A stretch of 64,000 nucleotides of DNA, taken from NCBI RefSeq assembly GCF_000300855.1, contig NZ_ALJF01000013.1:496001-560000 (forward strand). Reading direction: 5' to 3'. Below, one piece after another: positions 45,777-54,506 of the stretch (its first letter is position 1; the number at the start of each line of letters is the position of its first letter). The translations under genes were made by a program, and so were the position numbers. The notes under the pieces were generated by a model. That model had not been told where the DNA came from. It saw only the letters and a list, made by a program, of their open reading frames with translations, and did not search any database. The stretch comes from Agrobacterium albertimagni AOL15. Its GTDB lineage: Bacteria; Pseudomonadota; Alphaproteobacteria; Rhizobiales; Rhizobiaceae.

Positions 45777-46909
45777 ACGCCGTGATTGTCGATCCTGAGA
45801 TCCTAGGTTCGGTTACTCCCTTTGCCCTGATGTCTTACGCGACTACGGAGGGTTGGGCGAGGACTGACCGATACGGCGAGCATTCGGACATCTATGTACG
45901 CGAAGGTGGACCGGAGCTTATTATCCCAGGCACCGCACAGCTAGGAGATTATCCAAGGATAGTTGCCGAGATCATTGACGAGTTAGCACGGTTCGAAGGG
46001 CGCACGGAAATGCAGGTCTTTAGAGACCTGATTGGGTCGGACCGGGACGTCATCCGTGTAAGGGCACCGGAAGCAGACGACGATGGCTCGGTGCAGGTTG
46101 ATGCAGGCGTGAACATTTTCGCGCAGGCAAGAGAGATACTTCTGTCGGCAGCCTGCTCCGCGAATGATCCGCGACCCGCATATCGAACCGGGAAGAACAA
46201 GGAAGCCACGGCATATATGAACCGCGTGAGGCTTGGGCAGACCGAGCATGGCAGCTTTGTCGTGACGCTTTTCGCACCGGTACCCCCATCACTTGAACCC
46301 AAGCAACCTGACTTCTGGCCTGTGCCTACGGAGGAACCCTTCGACCGTCTTGTTACCCGTTATCTAGCTGACGGCCTACAAGCCGCGCACAAAGCCGCTG
46401 AGCAGGTTGTCCGGGGGGAAGGAATAAGCGCCTTCCTGAAATCCGTTCAAAGAGGAGTAAGCGCGAACCTGTGCGAGGCTCTGTCGAGCCTCATTGACGT
46501 GGGGCAAGGTCTTGATGTCTCCGTAACATGGTCCAGAACCCGACCCACACCTGAAGCTCGGCGCCGGGTCGTCTTCGGGAAGTCGGAGAGCGAAGTTCTG
46601 CGCGAAGCAGCACGCGTCCTTCGCCTTCAGGAACCGCGGCCAGACGAACGTCTTGAAGGTTACGTGGTCGGCGCCGGGCGACGTGTGGAAGATGATGACG
46701 GACAAGTCACTGTTAAGACGTTCGTGGATGGCAAACCAGTCTCAGTCAAAACGAAGCTTCCGTCAGATCTCTATACGGTTGCACTCGCTGCGCACGACGA
46801 CAAAAATCCGGTTATGATCACCGGTGATCTCAGAAGAGAAGGTCAGCGCTGGCGCCTCGATAACCCTCGCAATTTGGAAGTCCTTGCTGAAGATCTTGGC
46901 GGCGATTGA
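45773..46909 (+). CDS. Partner of the DUF4365 protein, unknown function
   Basis: A 378-residue soluble protein. No catalytic motif is recognised. The N-terminal half is mixed alpha-beta (DIYVREGGPELIIPGTAQLG, IVAEIIDELARFEGRTEMQV). The middle has a long helical region (GLQAAHKAAEQVVRGEG). The C-terminal 80 residues look like a beta-barrel (LEGYVVGAGRRVEDDDGQVT, then ITGDLRREGQRWRLDNPRNL), possibly OB-like. The ATGA overlap with the DUF4365 gene marks the pair as one two-gene cassette. It is followed by leftward phage genes, so it sits as cargo at the element edge. Confidence 0.78.
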   Translation: MNAVIVDPEILGSVTPFALMSYATTEGWARTDRYGEHSDIYVREGGPELIIPGTAQLGDYPRIVAEIIDELARFEGRTEMQVFRDLIGSDRDVIRVRAPEADDDGSVQVDAGVNIFAQAREILLSAACSANDPRPAYRTGKNKEATAYMNRVRLGQTEHGSFVVTLFAPVPPSLEPKQPDFWPVPTEEPFDRLVTRYLADGLQAAHKAAEQVVRGEGISAFLKSVQRGVSANLCEALSSLIDVGQGLDVSVTWSRTRPTPEARRRVVFGKSESEVLREAARVLRLQEPRPDERLEGYVVGAGRRVEDDDGQVTVKTFVDGKPVSVKTKLPSDLYTVALAAHDDKNPVMITGDLRREGQRWRLDNPRNLEVLAEDLGGD

Positions 46910-46972
46910 GCTTCAAATTCGTGCCAACGAATGGCTGCTGAAACGCCCAGCCGCTCGAAAGCAACGCGACAG

Positions 46973-47158
46973 TCACGCTGATGGCCAGTAGCTGTCGTCA
47001 TCGTAGTCGACCGGGATCGGGTCTGCCGCCTTCAGCGCGCGCTTAGCCTCGTGCAGAACTTGCATGAACGCTTTGCCGGCGTTGACCAGTTCGATCACCT
47101 GGGCAGGGGTCAGATAGTGGTCGCCGTTGTCCCGATCGGTGAGGAATCGAACACGCAT
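46973..47158 (-). CDS. Small hypothetical phage protein
   Basis: A 61-residue protein starting MRVRFLTDRDNGDHYLTPAQ and ending with an acidic tail (VDYDDDSYWPSA). The frame could extend to 47206. It is the last gene of the leftward tail-fibre cluster, 16 bp from the preceding gene. Function unknown. Confidence 0.6.
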   Translation of the reverse strand: MRVRFLTDRDNGDHYLTPAQVIELVNAGKAFMQVLHEAKRALKAADPIPVDYDDDSYWPSA

Positions 47159-47174
47159 GGGCGCGAACTCCAAA

Positions 47175-47621
47175 CTATAGCGCCGCAGCACGCCGCCATA
47201 AGTCATCGACCTGCTCGGACGTCATGCCGTACATCGTGCCGAATGCGTCAGTGAGGGGGTGACGGCGTTCGAATGTCGTCGCGCCCTCCAGAAGCATCCG
47301 TGCACCGAACCGCTCGTCCCCAGGCAATAATGCGATAAGTGTCTCGAATGCCGCCGGCGCATCGCCGGTCTTCACGGCAGCGAGGGCTTCGGCTTCGGTG
47401 ATGAGGCCGTCCACCGCGAGAATGTGAAAGAACTGCCGGTCGGAGATGCCTTCCGGTACCGGCGCCGGCGGGGGCTCGAAAGCCGGGATCGTATTCCCGT
47501 CTGCCTCCCACTCCGCAATCATCTGTCGATGGCGGTTTCCCATGTTGTCGGGAACGGTCATGCGGACGCCGTCGATGGTGGCCTCGATCAGGCCCGCGAA
47601 GTTATAACTGTGAACTTCCAT
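47175..47621 (-). CDS. Putative tail-fibre-associated protein
   Basis: A 148-residue protein immediately downstream (2 bp) of the tail-fibre gene. The N-terminal part reads TVPDNMGNRHRQMIAEWEA followed by DGNTIPAFEPPP, a pattern seen in tail-fibre assembly or tip proteins. The rest is helical. Position and text suggest a tail-fibre chaperone or accessory protein; that role is inferred. Confidence 0.68.
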   Translation of the reverse strand: MEVHSYNFAGLIEATIDGVRMTVPDNMGNRHRQMIAEWEADGNTIPAFEPPPAPVPEGISDRQFFHILAVDGLITEAEALAAVKTGDAPAAFETLIALLPGDERFGARMLLEGATTFERRHPLTDAFGTMYGMTSEQVDDLWRRAAAL

Positions 47622-47623
47622 GA

Positions 47624-49396
47624 TCAAAGCTCCACATCCGTTGCCCATTGGACTGAGTGGGTAGCGCCTGATGTCGTCGTGACGTTATTTACGCACGAGA
47701 AAGCGCCATCAGAGGTGATATCGACCGACGCCGCTCGGTTCGTGAGCGCGGGGCCATCATAAATGAAGCCCTGAGACCCGTTAAACGGGCTGTAAAGCAC
47801 AACTGTCGGGTTCGCAGAGCGCTTCTGCACTTTGAACCTTGGTGAGAAGCGCATTGCCCCGATACCGCCAGCCGGGGAAACAGCCGCTTCTTGGCCGTTC
47901 GTTGTTGCCGTTCCCGGCGGGACGGTCAAAGAATAGCTCTTTTCAAAGAAGCGCTGACAAAGGGCAATTTCGTGCCCGCGATCACGCGGAGCAAAGGGGT
48001 CTTCTTCCGACGTTGCATTCCCTTCCACGAACGACAGCCAAGTCAGATCGTAGTTGCCAGCCTGCCGGGGTGTCATTACGATTGCCGCAGCGGCGAAATC
48101 GTTGCCGTTGATACCGAGAAACTTGCCCGATAACGAAGGAACGGTAACACCCCAAGCCCGCCGGTTGGTCGATGCCGAGAAGATCGTCGTCGGGCTCGAC
48201 CCTGCGAAAGTCATCGGAGTGACAACCTGCGTAGAAGGCGAGCCGCCCGTCCCGAAATTCTGGATGAACTCTGCCGCGAGAGCTTCTGATCCGCTCGGTC
48301 CAGACATCCACGCGATAAAGGTGTGGTCAGTCGCCCGAATGCTATCCACGAACTCGATGCGCTGCTCAATGCGAAGCGTTCCGGTGGTCGGAGCGGTGGT
48401 GAAGCTGAAGCGCATTGCGTTTCGGGCTTCGCGGGCGAAGCCGCTGCCAAGGGCAAAGGCTACCTGGCTGACTGTAACCGTCTGGTTGGTGTTGTTTGTC
48501 ACTAGAAACCGGTCGAAGACATAGGCCGAAGCCCCTGCCGCGATCGTGCGCCCGCCGCGCTGAATGATCTGCGCAGCCCCGTTAATCAGCTTGTTGCGGA
48601 AACCGGCGAGGACGCCGCCGCCGATATTCGCGAGCGCCTGACCGCGCTCTGTCAGCGTCCGCGACTGCACGGCGTCAAACCGCACAACGGCAATACTGCT
48701 AGCCAGTTTCGCAGTCGTGACACTCTCATCAGCGATCTTCGCCGTTGCCACGGCCCCGTCTGCGAGATCCGCCGTGGCGATCGTACCGTTCACGATCTTG
48801 GCCGAAGTGACCGAGTTATCGGCCAGCTTCGCCGTCGTCACCGATCCATCAGCGATCGAGCCCGCCGCAGCCGCCAGCGCGACCTGTGCCCAATGATAGG
48901 CCGATTTGTTGACCGGGTTCACGCCGTCGTTGACGTCCACGCCGGACGCCGCGCTGGACCACTGGTAGGCATAATCGCGGGCCGTTTGCGCTGCGACACG
49001 GGCCGTGTCCGCTTGTGCCTGAGCTATCTCCGTATCTTCGAGGGCGTCGCTAGCATTTGCGGCCGAGCCAGCCGCAGCAGAGGCCGACGAAGCAGCGGCG
49101 GCTTCACTTGCTGCGGCTGCCAATTCCGATGCAGCGGCGGCTTCCGCAGAAGCGAGCGCACCGGCGCCGACACCCGCGGCCACTTGAGGGCTGAGACTGT
49201 CGATCGTGACGATAGCATTCTTTAGCTTGCCGTCGGATCTACGCACGTCGTTGATCGCGTTCACGATCCCGCCGATCGACTGTTCTACGTTTTCCAGTTC
49301 GCTGTCGACCTGGATGCCGGGCAGAGGAGCCGAGGGGTTACTGGCCTGATAGTCGGTGAAGGAGTAGCTACGGCTGTACGGTGTCAGCGGAGGCAT
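47624..49396 (-). CDS. Phage tail fibre protein
   Basis: A roughly 590-residue elongated protein. Residues of about 77-146 are an Ala/Ser-rich, coiled-coil-like shaft (AAAASELAAAASEAAAASSA). Residues of about 182-231 are five 10-residue repeats (IADGSVTTAK, LADNSVTSAK, IVNGTIATAD, LADGAVATAK, IADESVTTAK). The C-terminal 350 residues form the receptor-binding part (RNKLINGAAQIIQRGG to the end). It would mediate host adsorption. A GTG at 49408 is an alternative start. A repeated element lies 95 bp upstream (49491-49519). Confidence 0.87.
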   Translation of the reverse strand: MPPLTPYSRSYSFTDYQASNPSAPLPGIQVDSELENVEQSIGGIVNAINDVRRSDGKLKNAIVTIDSLSPQVAAGVGAGALASAEAAAASELAAAASEAAAASSASAAAGSAANASDALEDTEIAQAQADTARVAAQTARDYAYQWSSAASGVDVNDGVNPVNKSAYHWAQVALAAAAGSIADGSVTTAKLADNSVTSAKIVNGTIATADLADGAVATAKIADESVTTAKLASSIAVVRFDAVQSRTLTERGQALANIGGGVLAGFRNKLINGAAQIIQRGGRTIAAGASAYVFDRFLVTNNTNQTVTVSQVAFALGSGFAREARNAMRFSFTTAPTTGTLRIEQRIEFVDSIRATDHTFIAWMSGPSGSEALAAEFIQNFGTGGSPSTQVVTPMTFAGSSPTTIFSASTNRRAWGVTVPSLSGKFLGINGNDFAAAAIVMTPRQAGNYDLTWLSFVEGNATSEEDPFAPRDRGHEIALCQRFFEKSYSLTVPPGTATTNGQEAAVSPAGGIGAMRFSPRFKVQKRSANPTVVLYSPFNGSQGFIYDGPALTNRAASVDITSDGAFSCVNNVTTTSGATHSVQWATDVEL

Positions 49397-49690
49397 ATAT
49401 CGCACCACGTAAACAACTTCGCGGAACTCGCGTCATAAGGCGAGGGAAGGGCGAAGGAGTTGATCTCAGCTTCAAAGAAGCGGTGGTGCGGACTGCTCGA
49501 TTTTCCGCCGTTTACCAGCACTGAAATCCTACTTGATTTACGTGGAATGTACAAGGAGATCAGCCATCTATCTCCCACAGTTCCTGAGGCCGTCCCTCAG
49601 CCTAAGGTCTGTGTGGGAAACCAAGACAACTCTTTATTTCTGAGTACTCCCCGGATAGCTTGCTGCTTGGAAACCATGCTGGGGAGCATC
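49397..49690. other. Intergenic region between tail fibre and lipoprotein genes
   Basis: No gene is convincing here. It holds the first copy of the 28-29 bp repeated element and, presumably, the promoters for the leftward tail-fibre cluster and the rightward lipoprotein gene. Confidence 0.5.
49491..49519 (-). repeat. Repeated element, copy 1 (29 bp), upstream of tail-fibre operon
   Basis: GACTGCTCGATTTTC followed by CGCCGTTTACCAGC on the plus strand. It matches 57241-57268 apart from one gap and one mismatch. It lies 95 bp upstream of the leftward tail-fibre start; copy 2 lies 90 bp upstream of another leftward gene. A phage promoter or operator is suggested. Confidence 0.6.
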
Positions 49691-50023
49691 ATGAAGAAAT
49701 ACGTCGTCGCCGCGGCAACACTTGCCGCTCTCTCATCCTGCGCCAAACGCCCGGACGCAATCGTGCCAGTCGATATCCCCATGGCCGTGTACCAGGGCCA
49801 GAGCTGCCAGCAGCTTGGGAATGAGCTGATCAAGGAGCAACAGAACCTCGCCGCAGTTTCGAAGGCTCAGAATGAAGCGGCCACCGGCGACGCAGTCGGC
49901 GTGTTCCTGATCGGCGTACCAATGTCCTCGGCCGTCGGCGGCGACAAGGAAGGTCAGGTTGCCGTTGCGAAGGGGAAGGTTCAAGCAATCGAGAACACCC
50001 TGAAGAGCAAGGGTTGCAGCTGA
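49691..50023 (+). CDS. Small phage-encoded lipoprotein
   Basis: A 110-residue lipoprotein. The signal peptide ends with the lipobox LSSC, lipidated at C17. The mature part reads DIPMAVYQGQSCQQLGNELI, then a Gly/Ala segment AATGDAVGVFLIGVPMSSAV and a C-terminal helix ending KSKGC. Two cysteines could form a disulfide. Similar small lipoproteins are carried by prophages as cargo that changes the host envelope, for example to exclude other phages; that role is inferred here. Confidence 0.72.
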   Translation: MKKYVVAAATLAALSSCAKRPDAIVPVDIPMAVYQGQSCQQLGNELIKEQQNLAAVSKAQNEAATGDAVGVFLIGVPMSSAVGGDKEGQVAVAKGKVQAIENTLKSKGCS

Positions 50024-50146
50024 TCAACAGTCGATAACTACCCGTACCTCTTCCCAATTTAGGATGACACGATGTAGTTTCACGGAATCACTAGGTTTAT
50101 TCGCAGGCGGTGGCCATTAACTTGTCCGAAACATTCCCTACATACG

Positions 50147-50181
50147 ATGCGCTGGCGCATGCGACTAAAATTCAGTTGCAT
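50147..50181. promoter_or_regulatory. Tandem dyads upstream of the hicA-like gene
   Basis: ATGCGC-TG-GCGCAT (50147-50160) is a perfect dyad. It overlaps a second one, ATGCGACT (50159-50166) with AGTTGCAT (50174-50181), matching at 7 of 8 positions. They lie 40-75 bp before the hicA-like start, where the antitoxin-repressor of such an operon would bind. Confidence 0.5.
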
Positions 50182-50220
50182 CGGAACTGTGGTCGTGGAA
50201 TAGACGTTAGGTAGCTGTCT

Positions 50221-50472
50221 ATGTCGCGCGCAGAACGACTGCTTCAGGACTTTAGGGCATGCCAAGGACCGTTCCCTTACAAGGAGCTTCTGCGTCTGCT
50301 CGGCAACCTGGGTTACTCCGACAAGACGGCGAACGGGGGTTCCGGGCGTAAATTCGTGCATGACAAGACGAAGCACATCATCAGGTTTCACGAGCCGCAT
50401 CCCGATAAGGAGATAAAGCTATACCTGGTGCGTCAGATACGTGACACGCTCGAAGAGCAAGGATTGATATGA
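50221..50472 (+). CDS. hicA: HicA-family toxin (mRNA interferase)
   Basis: An 83-residue protein of the HicA branch with a LHRPHP-type active site: KHIIRFHEPHPDKEIKLYLV in the C-terminal half, preceded by LLGNLGYSDKTANGGSGRKF. HicA toxins have a dsRBD-like fold and cleave mRNA using a conserved His. The gene is first in a three-gene operon, and its stop overlaps the next start as ATGA (50469-50472). Confidence 0.85.
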   Translation: MSRAERLLQDFRACQGPFPYKELLRLLGNLGYSDKTANGGSGRKFVHDKTKHIIRFHEPHPDKEIKLYLVRQIRDTLEEQGLI

Positions 50473-51029
50473 AAACGGTGAACTACAAAGGCTATCAAGC
50501 TTCCGTTGAGTTCGAAGACGGCACCCTTTTCGTGAAAGTGCTCCACATCGACGATCTTCTGGTCGCCGAGGTGGATAGAGCATCTGATGCGCAAAAGGCG
50601 CTAGAGGACCTCATAGAAGCGTACTTGCTCGACTGTGCAGAGGAAGGGCGAGAGCCGACACAGCCGTTCAAGGGCAGCTTCAATGTGCGGCTTGGGCCTG
50701 AGCTACACAAGCGCGCGGCTATGCGTGCCGCCGATGAGGGCATGACCCTCAACAAGTGGATCTGCGTGTCAATCGACGAAAAGCTTGAATGTGGAAAGCT
50801 CTCGGAGAGGATCGACGGCGTTTTTTCCAAGTCGAAAGCACATATCGACGCCGCATCGATCGCCCAATGGACGAAAATAATAACATCCCATGCTGGGAGT
50901 GATGCGTCCCATGAGTATGGCCGAGAGGTTCGTTTGAATTTTCACCGCTGGAATGACGAATCTCAGGATGACCAAGCGTTGTTGCGCCGTGTAGCGAAAG
51001 TGGCGCCAAGAGCAAAGTTCGATGCCTAA
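50469..51029 (+). CDS. hicB: HicB-family antitoxin with long C-terminal extension
   Basis: A 186-residue antitoxin. The N-terminal HicB domain (YKGYQASVEFEDGTLFVKVL) is followed by a ribbon-helix-helix DNA-binding domain at about 76-107 (FNVRLGPELHKRAAMRAADE and following). Most HicB proteins end here or soon after; this one has about 79 extra residues (residues 108-186). The gene overlaps the SecB-like gene by 8 bp. In known toxin-antitoxin-chaperone systems the antitoxin carries such an extension, which makes it depend on the chaperone. Confidence 0.85.
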   Translation: MKTVNYKGYQASVEFEDGTLFVKVLHIDDLLVAEVDRASDAQKALEDLIEAYLLDCAEEGREPTQPFKGSFNVRLGPELHKRAAMRAADEGMTLNKWICVSIDEKLECGKLSERIDGVFSKSKAHIDAASIAQWTKIITSHAGSDASHEYGREVRLNFHRWNDESQDDQALLRRVAKVAPRAKFDA

Positions 51030-51492
51030 GAAGCCGCAGCCAAAGAAAAGTAAGCCGACGTCCGCCATTGCAGGCTTATCGCTGCTTGATATCGATCTCT
51101 CTTTCGACCCATCGTTCGAGGATGTTGACGACGTAGAGTTGAACTACAGCTTGGTAGTGACGCCGCCCAAATTTGTCGAAGATTCTTTGTATTTCTTCAA
51201 CGCGAAGGTAATAATCGGCAAGGGCGAGAAAGGCTCGAAAGCCTACCGCACGGCAATACGGGCTCGTTACTTTTGTGGCCTTCAGTGTGAAAACATGGAT
51301 GCAGCGGCTGTGGAGCTATCCGCGCGTAAATACGCGCAGACAGTAATATGGGGTAACTTTGCTTCGTTGGCAGCAATAGTCACCCAGCAGATGCGAGCAG
51401 AGTTCCCCGTACTACCACCCATGGCAGCCACGGTTCGCGTGGAGGAAGACGTGGAAGAAGGCGACGACGACGTTTTGCTCGAAGCCGACTAA
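51022..51492 (+). CDS. SecB-like chaperone of a toxin-antitoxin-chaperone module
   Basis: A 156-residue protein. The stretch AIRARYFCGLQCENMDAAAV, then ELSARKYAQTVIWGNFASLA and QMRAEFPVLPPMAATVRVEE follows the order of SecB: the strand with F-x-G, the helix before the exposed groove, and the FP-x-LPP region that replaces SecB FPPL. The N-terminal tail is basic and the C-terminal tail acidic, as in SecB. Its start overlaps hicB by 8 bp. The third-gene position fits SecB-TA chaperones such as the M. tuberculosis Rv1957 type. Assignment is from pattern only. Confidence 0.68.
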   Translation: MPKKPQPKKSKPTSAIAGLSLLDIDLSFDPSFEDVDDVELNYSLVVTPPKFVEDSLYFFNAKVIIGKGEKGSKAYRTAIRARYFCGLQCENMDAAAVELSARKYAQTVIWGNFASLAAIVTQQMRAEFPVLPPMAATVRVEEDVEEGDDDVLLEAD

Positions 51493-51527
51493 ACGCATCT
51501 TCTGAGTCACGTGTGAAGTGTAGCAGT

Positions 51528-54506
51528 CTATCGCGCAATCTCGCGCTCGAAGAAGTCTTCCCATGATCCAGCGCCCTGAGGCGGCCGGGTCACACGCTCG
51601 CCCGCTTCGTTGACCTGGGATGCGCCAGCATTCAGCCACTCCAAAGCGGCTTGCACGTCTGAGTTCTCAGCCAACGCGTTGCCGGCTAGCCCGATCGCCT
51701 GGGGCGTGAGCGCCGTCATCTGGGCTTGTGCGCCAGGGCTTATGGTTTTGCGGTTGGTGTTGGTCATCCAGCGCCTGAAGCCGGGTTGCGTGATCAAGGC
51801 AGCGAGACCACGAGCAACGACGGCGCCCTGGAAAGCACGGCCTGGAGAAGAGAGCATGCCCGTCACCGCAGCGCCTGCAGCAAGTCCGCCGATCGCGCTG
51901 GTCGTGGCGTCCCGTTCCTGGCGGCGAGCCGTGATCAGGGCCAGATCCCGCAGCGCCTGGCGGTTTTCAGGCGACACGAGCGCGTTGATCCGATCCGCCT
52001 GCTGGCGGCTCACACTGTCCTTGCCCGCCCCGAGGAGTTCCGCGATGCCCTGACTATCTGCCGGGTTTGCTTCGTTGGTCACGAGACGACGCACGGCCGA
52101 CATGTCGCCACCGCCGCGGCTGATCGCGCTTTCAACGATGTCCGCGACGATCCCGCGCTCGACTTGGGCCTTCATCGGCGCCGGCAGCTTGGTCATGACC
52201 TGCAGGGCCTCATTGGGCGAAGCGCGGCGATAGAGCCACGGCACCAACTCTTCGGCGTTCAGCTTGGCAGCCGCGCCGTTCTCGCCCCGAAGGAAAGGCC
52301 CGATTGCGCTGTCGCGGTACTGACGGGCGATCTGGTCCTCGGCGACGGCTGCGGCTCGCAATTGGCTCATGATGTTGGGCGTTCCGTTCTGGGATAGCGC
52401 CTCGGCGTCGAGATACTTCGATCGGTTCGAGATATCGACGGCCAGATTGCGAAGCTGCTGAGCGTCGGCAACGCCGAAAAGCTCGGTCACGGCTTCATCG
52501 TCCAGCCGGTTGAGCCTTTCCACGAGCCCGTCAACGTTGACCACTTTGCGGCCCTGCCGGGTCTGGTCCCGCCCGGTGTCCAGGATCTGCTCGACGGCGC
52601 TCCTTCTGGTGGCAGCCCATTCGCGGCTGTCAGCTCCCATCAGGTCGCGGGTCTCGCGGATCACGCCGGGCGCACCTCTGCCAGTCAGCAGCCGCTCGAC
52701 CAGCTTGTTGTCTTCCACAAAGCCCGATTGCGTCGGTTCGCGGTAGGTCTCCGCGATGCCCTTGCGGTTGAAGCGGTCGATGTTCTGCGCATAGAACCGG
52801 TTCGCCTGGGAAAGCGCCTGGCGCAGTTGCGGCGTTCCGGCACGGGCAACGCTGTCATCAATCGAGCGAGAGATCGCCTGGTTCAACTGGTTCAGGTAGC
52901 GTTCCGGCACCCCAGGCATCAGAGTTTTGTCGTCGATCGCGTCCATGATCAGGGATCGCATCTGGCGAGCCTGCTCAATGGTCACGTTCTCGGCAATGTC
53001 ATCGACGCCAAGCAGGAAGCGGGAAAGTCCCTGCGGCGTGAACCGGTTGCTCGGGCTGCCGTCAGCAGTCGGAGGCAGCGCCTCCCGGATGCGGGCCACC
53101 TGATCCCGAACCGGGCCGACATTCACGATTGCGTCCTGACCGCCGGGAGCGGCGCGCGCGGCATCATAGAGCCGCTTCGCCTCGTCCTTGAACTCCTGCC
53201 GCGCACGGTCCAAGCCTGCACGGGTCTGCTGGCCGGCGCCTTCAGCCGACATCAGCGGGCCTTGCCGCTCGGTCAAGCTGGCCTGGTTCCGGTCAATAGC
53301 CTGATCGGCGCGGGTCAGGGCCTGCTCACGGTCGATCGTCAGATTTTGCCTCTGCGTCGAAAGCTCGCCCACAGCCTCCCGTCCGACCTGGTTCGGATCC
53401 ACGCCGCCGGCCAGATCATCCTGGAAGCGAGAAACAGCCTGATCGCCGCGCTGGCGATATTGACGCATCGCTTCGCTCGATCCGGGGAGCTTTTCAAGCA
53501 TGCCTTCCATTCGGGGGATGAACCCGCCCGCGCCCTCTTCGGATGCCAGCGGGGCGATATCATAGCCCTGGGAGCGCAGGCGTTCGGATGCCTGCCGGAA
53601 TTCAGTCGCGATGGGATCGGATGCCGACTTGGCAAAGGGGGCTTTGGCCCAATTCGTCGCGCCGGATGCCAGCCTGCCGGCCCCGCCGAAGATGGTCCCA
53701 AGGAGCGCGTCCACGCTGGCCTCTCCAGCCGCGCGGGGCAGAACGTCGTCAACAATCGACGGCTCGACTTCCCGGTTCTCGGGAAAGAGGCGACCGACGG
53801 TCTCGCCGACCATCTGGGCGCCTGCGGCAGACATGACCGCCGAAGCGGGGATGCCCACGGCGGGGCTGACGGAATAGGCCGGCACGGATGCCGCCGCGCC
53901 GCCAATGGCCCCGACGAGATCAGGCACGCCGCCGGACATGCTGGCAATATCGCCCATGTCGATGCCTGGCGGATTGAACAGACGCTCGATGCCGTCCTTA
54001 TCCCGAACAACACGCCGATCGGTCGGATTGCCAAACTGGTCGTTCAGGACATACCAGCCTTCATTCTGCGCGCCGTAGGTGTTCGTCAGATAGCGATCGC
54101 GGGCTTCAGGCGTGTTCAGGAATGAGGAGTAGGCCCGCTCGCTGAGCGGAGCCCCGCCCGGCTGAATGCCCGGATTGGTCGCCTCGATGTGGCGGTTTTC
54201 CTTGATGCCCGCGACGGCCTGCATTCCCGAGCCGAACAGCTCGCCCGCAGAGATCTCAGAAGGCGGCATGCCGAAAATGCTGCTGAGAACGCTGTCGGCC
54301 ATGTCGAGCGGTGCGCCCATAACCGTGCCGGCGGTATCAATTGCACGCTCGGCGCGCCCCGGCGGCGGGATCGCGGGCAGATCGGGACCACCCGGAACGC
54401 CCCGGCTGTCTCGGCGGTCTTCCGGCCGGATTTCCATCTGTTCGGCCTCGGTGCGGCGGCGACGAGCGCGGGCGAGAGCAAGGGCTTTCTGCTGTTCAGG
54501 GGTCAT
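51528..54506 (-). CDS. Large phage virion-associated (internal/ejection-like) protein
   Basis: A 992-residue, mostly alpha-helical protein rich in Ala, Arg, Gln and Glu. Hydrophobic glycine-rich stretches (VPDLVGAIGGAAASVPAYSV; SAIGGLAAGAAVTGMLSS) flank long helical regions. No lytic transglycosylase or hydrolase motif is seen. Size, composition and position beside tail genes fit the internal or ejection proteins of podophage-like particles, which is an inference. It overlaps the upstream 522-residue gene as ATGA. Confidence 0.72.
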   Translation of the reverse strand: MTPEQQKALALARARRRRTEAEQMEIRPEDRRDSRGVPGGPDLPAIPPPGRAERAIDTAGTVMGAPLDMADSVLSSIFGMPPSEISAGELFGSGMQAVAGIKENRHIEATNPGIQPGGAPLSERAYSSFLNTPEARDRYLTNTYGAQNEGWYVLNDQFGNPTDRRVVRDKDGIERLFNPPGIDMGDIASMSGGVPDLVGAIGGAAASVPAYSVSPAVGIPASAVMSAAGAQMVGETVGRLFPENREVEPSIVDDVLPRAAGEASVDALLGTIFGGAGRLASGATNWAKAPFAKSASDPIATEFRQASERLRSQGYDIAPLASEEGAGGFIPRMEGMLEKLPGSSEAMRQYRQRGDQAVSRFQDDLAGGVDPNQVGREAVGELSTQRQNLTIDREQALTRADQAIDRNQASLTERQGPLMSAEGAGQQTRAGLDRARQEFKDEAKRLYDAARAAPGGQDAIVNVGPVRDQVARIREALPPTADGSPSNRFTPQGLSRFLLGVDDIAENVTIEQARQMRSLIMDAIDDKTLMPGVPERYLNQLNQAISRSIDDSVARAGTPQLRQALSQANRFYAQNIDRFNRKGIAETYREPTQSGFVEDNKLVERLLTGRGAPGVIRETRDLMGADSREWAATRRSAVEQILDTGRDQTRQGRKVVNVDGLVERLNRLDDEAVTELFGVADAQQLRNLAVDISNRSKYLDAEALSQNGTPNIMSQLRAAAVAEDQIARQYRDSAIGPFLRGENGAAAKLNAEELVPWLYRRASPNEALQVMTKLPAPMKAQVERGIVADIVESAISRGGGDMSAVRRLVTNEANPADSQGIAELLGAGKDSVSRQQADRINALVSPENRQALRDLALITARRQERDATTSAIGGLAAGAAVTGMLSSPGRAFQGAVVARGLAALITQPGFRRWMTNTNRKTISPGAQAQMTALTPQAIGLAGNALAENSDVQAALEWLNAGASQVNEAGERVTRPPQGAGSWEDFFEREIAR

